Assembly (NCBI GenBank): GCA_026396355.1
Contig: JAPLWY010000099.1
Span: 1 to 6,484 of the forward strand
Direction: 5' to 3'
DNA from: Microcaldota archaeon
Lineage (GTDB): Archaea; Micrarchaeota; Micrarchaeia; Anstonellales; Anstonellaceae
DNA: 6,484 nucleotides
Shown here: positions 5,253-6,484 of the stretch, one piece after another
Numbering within the stretch: position 1 is the stretch's first letter
Layout: the number at the start of each line of letters is the position of its first letter
Position numbers and translations under genes: made by a program
Notes under the pieces: generated by a model
What the model was told of the DNA's origin: nothing
Seen by the model: only the letters and a program-made list of their open reading frames with translations
Database searches by the model: none

Positions 5253-5945
5253 ATGACAAGCATTGAAAAGTCAATAACCGCGCACATGGACATTTCAGGC
5301 GATCGCTTTGAGGTCCTTGTCGACCCTGATTTGGCCTACCAATACAGGATCGGGCAGAAAAAAGAGCTCAACAATGTGCTCACAATAGAGGAAATATTCA
5401 AGAACTTCCGCAAGGGCGAGCGCCACACCTCCTCCGCGCTCCAAAAGGCGTTTGGAACGACCGACGTGTTCGTGATTGCCGAGCGCATAGTGAAGAACGG
5501 GGACATCCAGCTGACGACCGAGCAGAAAAGGAAGCTGCTCGACGAGAAGAAAAAGCAGATTCTCGCCTCGCTTGCGCGCGAGTGCATTGACCCGCGCACT
5601 GGCGCGCCGCACACCATGATGCGCCTGGAGCAGGCGCTTGAGCAGTCGCGCGTGCATATTGACGGGTTCAAGGACGCTGCAGCGCAGATGGAAGATGTCA
5701 TCAAGGCAATGCGCCCCATAATACCGATGAAGTTCGAGCAGATACGGGTGGCGGTGAGGATTCCGCCGCAGTACGCGCAGCGCGTGTTCGGAATGCTCAA
5801 GGGCTATGGGCTGCAAAAGGAGGAATGGGCGCGAGACGGGAGCCTGATAACGGTTCATGAGATGCCTGCAGGCATGCAGGGGGAGTTCTACGAGAAGCTC
5901 AACCGCGCAACAGCAGGGAGCGCGGAAACCAAGATGCTGAAGTAA
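5253..5945 (+). CDS. sdo1: Ribosome maturation protein, SBDS/Sdo1 family
   Basis: This is the archaeal SBDS orthologue, 230 residues, the normal archaeal length. By homology it works with an EF-2-type GTPase to release aIF6 from the 50S subunit. The N-terminal FYSH domain covers about 5-85, including HTSSALQKAFGTTDVFVIAE and the GDIQLTTEQKRKLL segment. The central helical domain covers about 90-160, with CIDPRTGAPHTMMRLEQALE and VHIDGFKDAAAQ. The C-terminal ferredoxin-like RNA-binding domain starts near IPMKFEQIRVAVRIPP and includes EEWARDGS and PAGMQGEFYEKLN. The ATG at 5253 follows the psmA stop by 9 bases, and the only nearby ribosome site is the weak AAGGCG at 5242-5247, so translation is probably coupled to psmA. 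An ATG at 5249 is out of frame and stops at once. The coding sequence is G+C-rich (68% over 5581-5640). Confidence 0.97.
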   Translation: MTSIEKSITAHMDISGDRFEVLVDPDLAYQYRIGQKKELNNVLTIEEIFKNFRKGERHTSSALQKAFGTTDVFVIAERIVKNGDIQLTTEQKRKLLDEKKKQILASLARECIDPRTGAPHTMMRLEQALEQSRVHIDGFKDAAAQMEDVIKAMRPIIPMKFEQIRVAVRIPPQYAQRVFGMLKGYGLQKEEWARDGSLITVHEMPAGMQGEFYEKLNRATAGSAETKMLK

Positions 5946-5967
5946 TGAGTGACGAAGTAAAGATGAA

Positions 5968-6033
5968 ATGGCGGACGCTGAAATAATGATTCAGGAATCG
6001 CATTTGACGTTTGAAATTCCAGGAGTGATTTGA
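5968..6033 (+). CDS. Possible 21-residue micro-ORF between SBDS and rrp4
   Basis: ATG 5968 opens MADAEIMIQESHLTFEIPGV plus one Ile and ends in TGATG, so its stop overlaps the rrp4 start by one base. A second micro-ORF of 13 residues (MSDEVKMKWRTLK) starts at 5945 and overlaps the SBDS stop as TAATG. Neither has a ribosome site and both may be chance. They are notable only because the flanking genes are otherwise closely packed. Confidence 0.15.
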   Translation: MADAEIMIQESHLTFEIPGVI

Positions 6034-6484
6034 TGGACAAGGAAAGCAGGATAGTGTTCCCGGGCGAGATGATCTGCGAGCGGCCCGAGCGCATTGCTTA
6101 TGCCTACATTGACAACGGAAAAACCTACTCCACAGTGGTGGGACTTTTCTCGGAAGGCAAGCTGGTGCCCCTCGAAGGGCCCTACGAGCCATTGCCTGAC
6201 GACATAATAGTGGGCATAGTGAGCGAGGTGCGCTTCTCAGGCTACAGCGTGGACATAAACTGCCCGTACACGGCATTCCTCTCCTCGCGCGAAATACGCG
6301 AGAGGTATGAGATGGGCGATGCCATAGTCGCGCGCATAATCAAAGTGGACGAAGTGAAAAGCATCGAGCTTGGGGATGCGAAAAAGCTCCCAACCGGGAA
6401 CCTGACTAAGGTTTCCTCGGTGAAGGTGCCCCGCATAATCGGCAAGAAAAACTCCATGATCGAGACAATGCAGTCTGCAACCCA
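6033..6484 (+). CDS. rrp4: Exosome complex RNA-binding protein Rrp4 (partial, N-terminal 150 aa)
   Basis: This is a cap subunit of the archaeal RNA exosome, which sits on the Rrp41/Rrp42 hexamer and feeds RNA into it. The start at ATG 6033 has AGGAGTGAT at 6021-6029 upstream. The N-terminal domain has RIVFPGEMI and later YSTVVGLFSEGKLVPLEGPY. The S1 domain (about 56-115) reads VGIVSEVRFSGYSVDI, TAFLSSREIRERYEMGDAIVARI. The KH domain begins near 125 with SSVKVPRIIGKKNSMIETM before the window ends, with no stop reached. The family's GxxG-type loop reads GKKN here, and this position does vary among archaeal Rrp4 proteins. It follows SBDS by 87 bases in the usual superoperon, so rrp41 and rrp42 would be expected downstream. 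Confidence 0.95.
   Translation, partial: MDKESRIVFPGEMICERPERIAYAYIDNGKTYSTVVGLFSEGKLVPLEGPYEPLPDDIIVGIVSEVRFSGYSVDINCPYTAFLSSREIRERYEMGDAIVARIIKVDEVKSIELGDAKKLPTGNLTKVSSVKVPRIIGKKNSMIETMQSAT

Noticed and set aside
5295..5858. Long minus-strand open frame opposite SBDS
   Set aside because: Shadow frame caused by G+C-rich codons of SBDS. The + strand protein is unmistakable.
5899..6276. Minus-strand frame across the SBDS/rrp4 junction
   Set aside because: It is Arg/Cys/Pro-rich in a way typical of antisense frames and lies opposite rrp4.
1..6484. CRISPR array, tRNA, rRNA, transposon ends
   Set aside because: No regularly spaced repeats, no tRNA arm motifs, no transposase and no paired terminal inverted repeats seen by eye.

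Overview
The window is archaeal. The right half carries the conserved archaeal gene order proteasome alpha subunit (psmA), then the SBDS/Sdo1 ribosome-maturation factor, then the exosome cap subunit rrp4, which runs off the right edge. Starts are preceded by archaeal Shine-Dalgarno sequences (GAGGTGA, GAGGTGG, AGGAGTGAT) and by TATA-like boxes about 25-30 bases upstream of plausible transcription starts. The secreted TPR proteins and the pilin-like tail at the left edge look to me like a small-genome archaeon of the DPANN type (Micrarchaeota/Diapherotrites-like), but that placement is inference only.

Layout. 1-156: C-terminal end of a probable surface or pilin-like protein. 332-1120 (+): unrecognised 262-residue protein. 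1186-2265 (-): exported protein with a divergent transglutaminase-like domain and two TPRs. 2266-2552: divergent promoter region with an 8-bp direct repeat 20 bp apart, a near-symmetric TATA box, and a possible 46-residue basic small protein on the + strand. 2553-3215 (+): unrecognised 220-residue helical protein, rich in Ser/Thr/Lys/Gln and low in G+C. 3229-4197 (+): second exported transglutaminase-like plus TPR protein, 13 bases behind it. This gene appears frameshifted, because its reading continues in the -1 frame to 4343. 4344-4535: promoter and leader of psmA. 4536-5243 psmA, 5253-5945 SBDS, 6033-6484 rrp4 (partial).

How the genes work together. The right block is the usual archaeal protein- and RNA-turnover plus ribosome-maturation cluster. 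The left block is accessory. Its strongest signal is a pair of paralogous exported proteins that share an N-terminal 'VDSI...LK' helix, a Cys-His-Asp triad with identical His-to-Asp spacing (11 residues), a conserved 'ENLLKNY/ENLKKKY' helix and C-terminal TPRs. They point away from each other and lie among two unknown proteins with no visible export signal. One reading is an envelope-associated cysteine peptidase or transglutaminase-fold system with TPR-bound partners. The sequence supports the domain assignments but not the substrate.

Base composition shifts across the window. By hand count, 2881-2940 (unknown gene) is 32% G+C, 1801-1860 (minus-strand TPR gene) 63%, and 5581-5640 (SBDS) 68%. 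The unknown 220-residue gene is therefore the compositional outlier.
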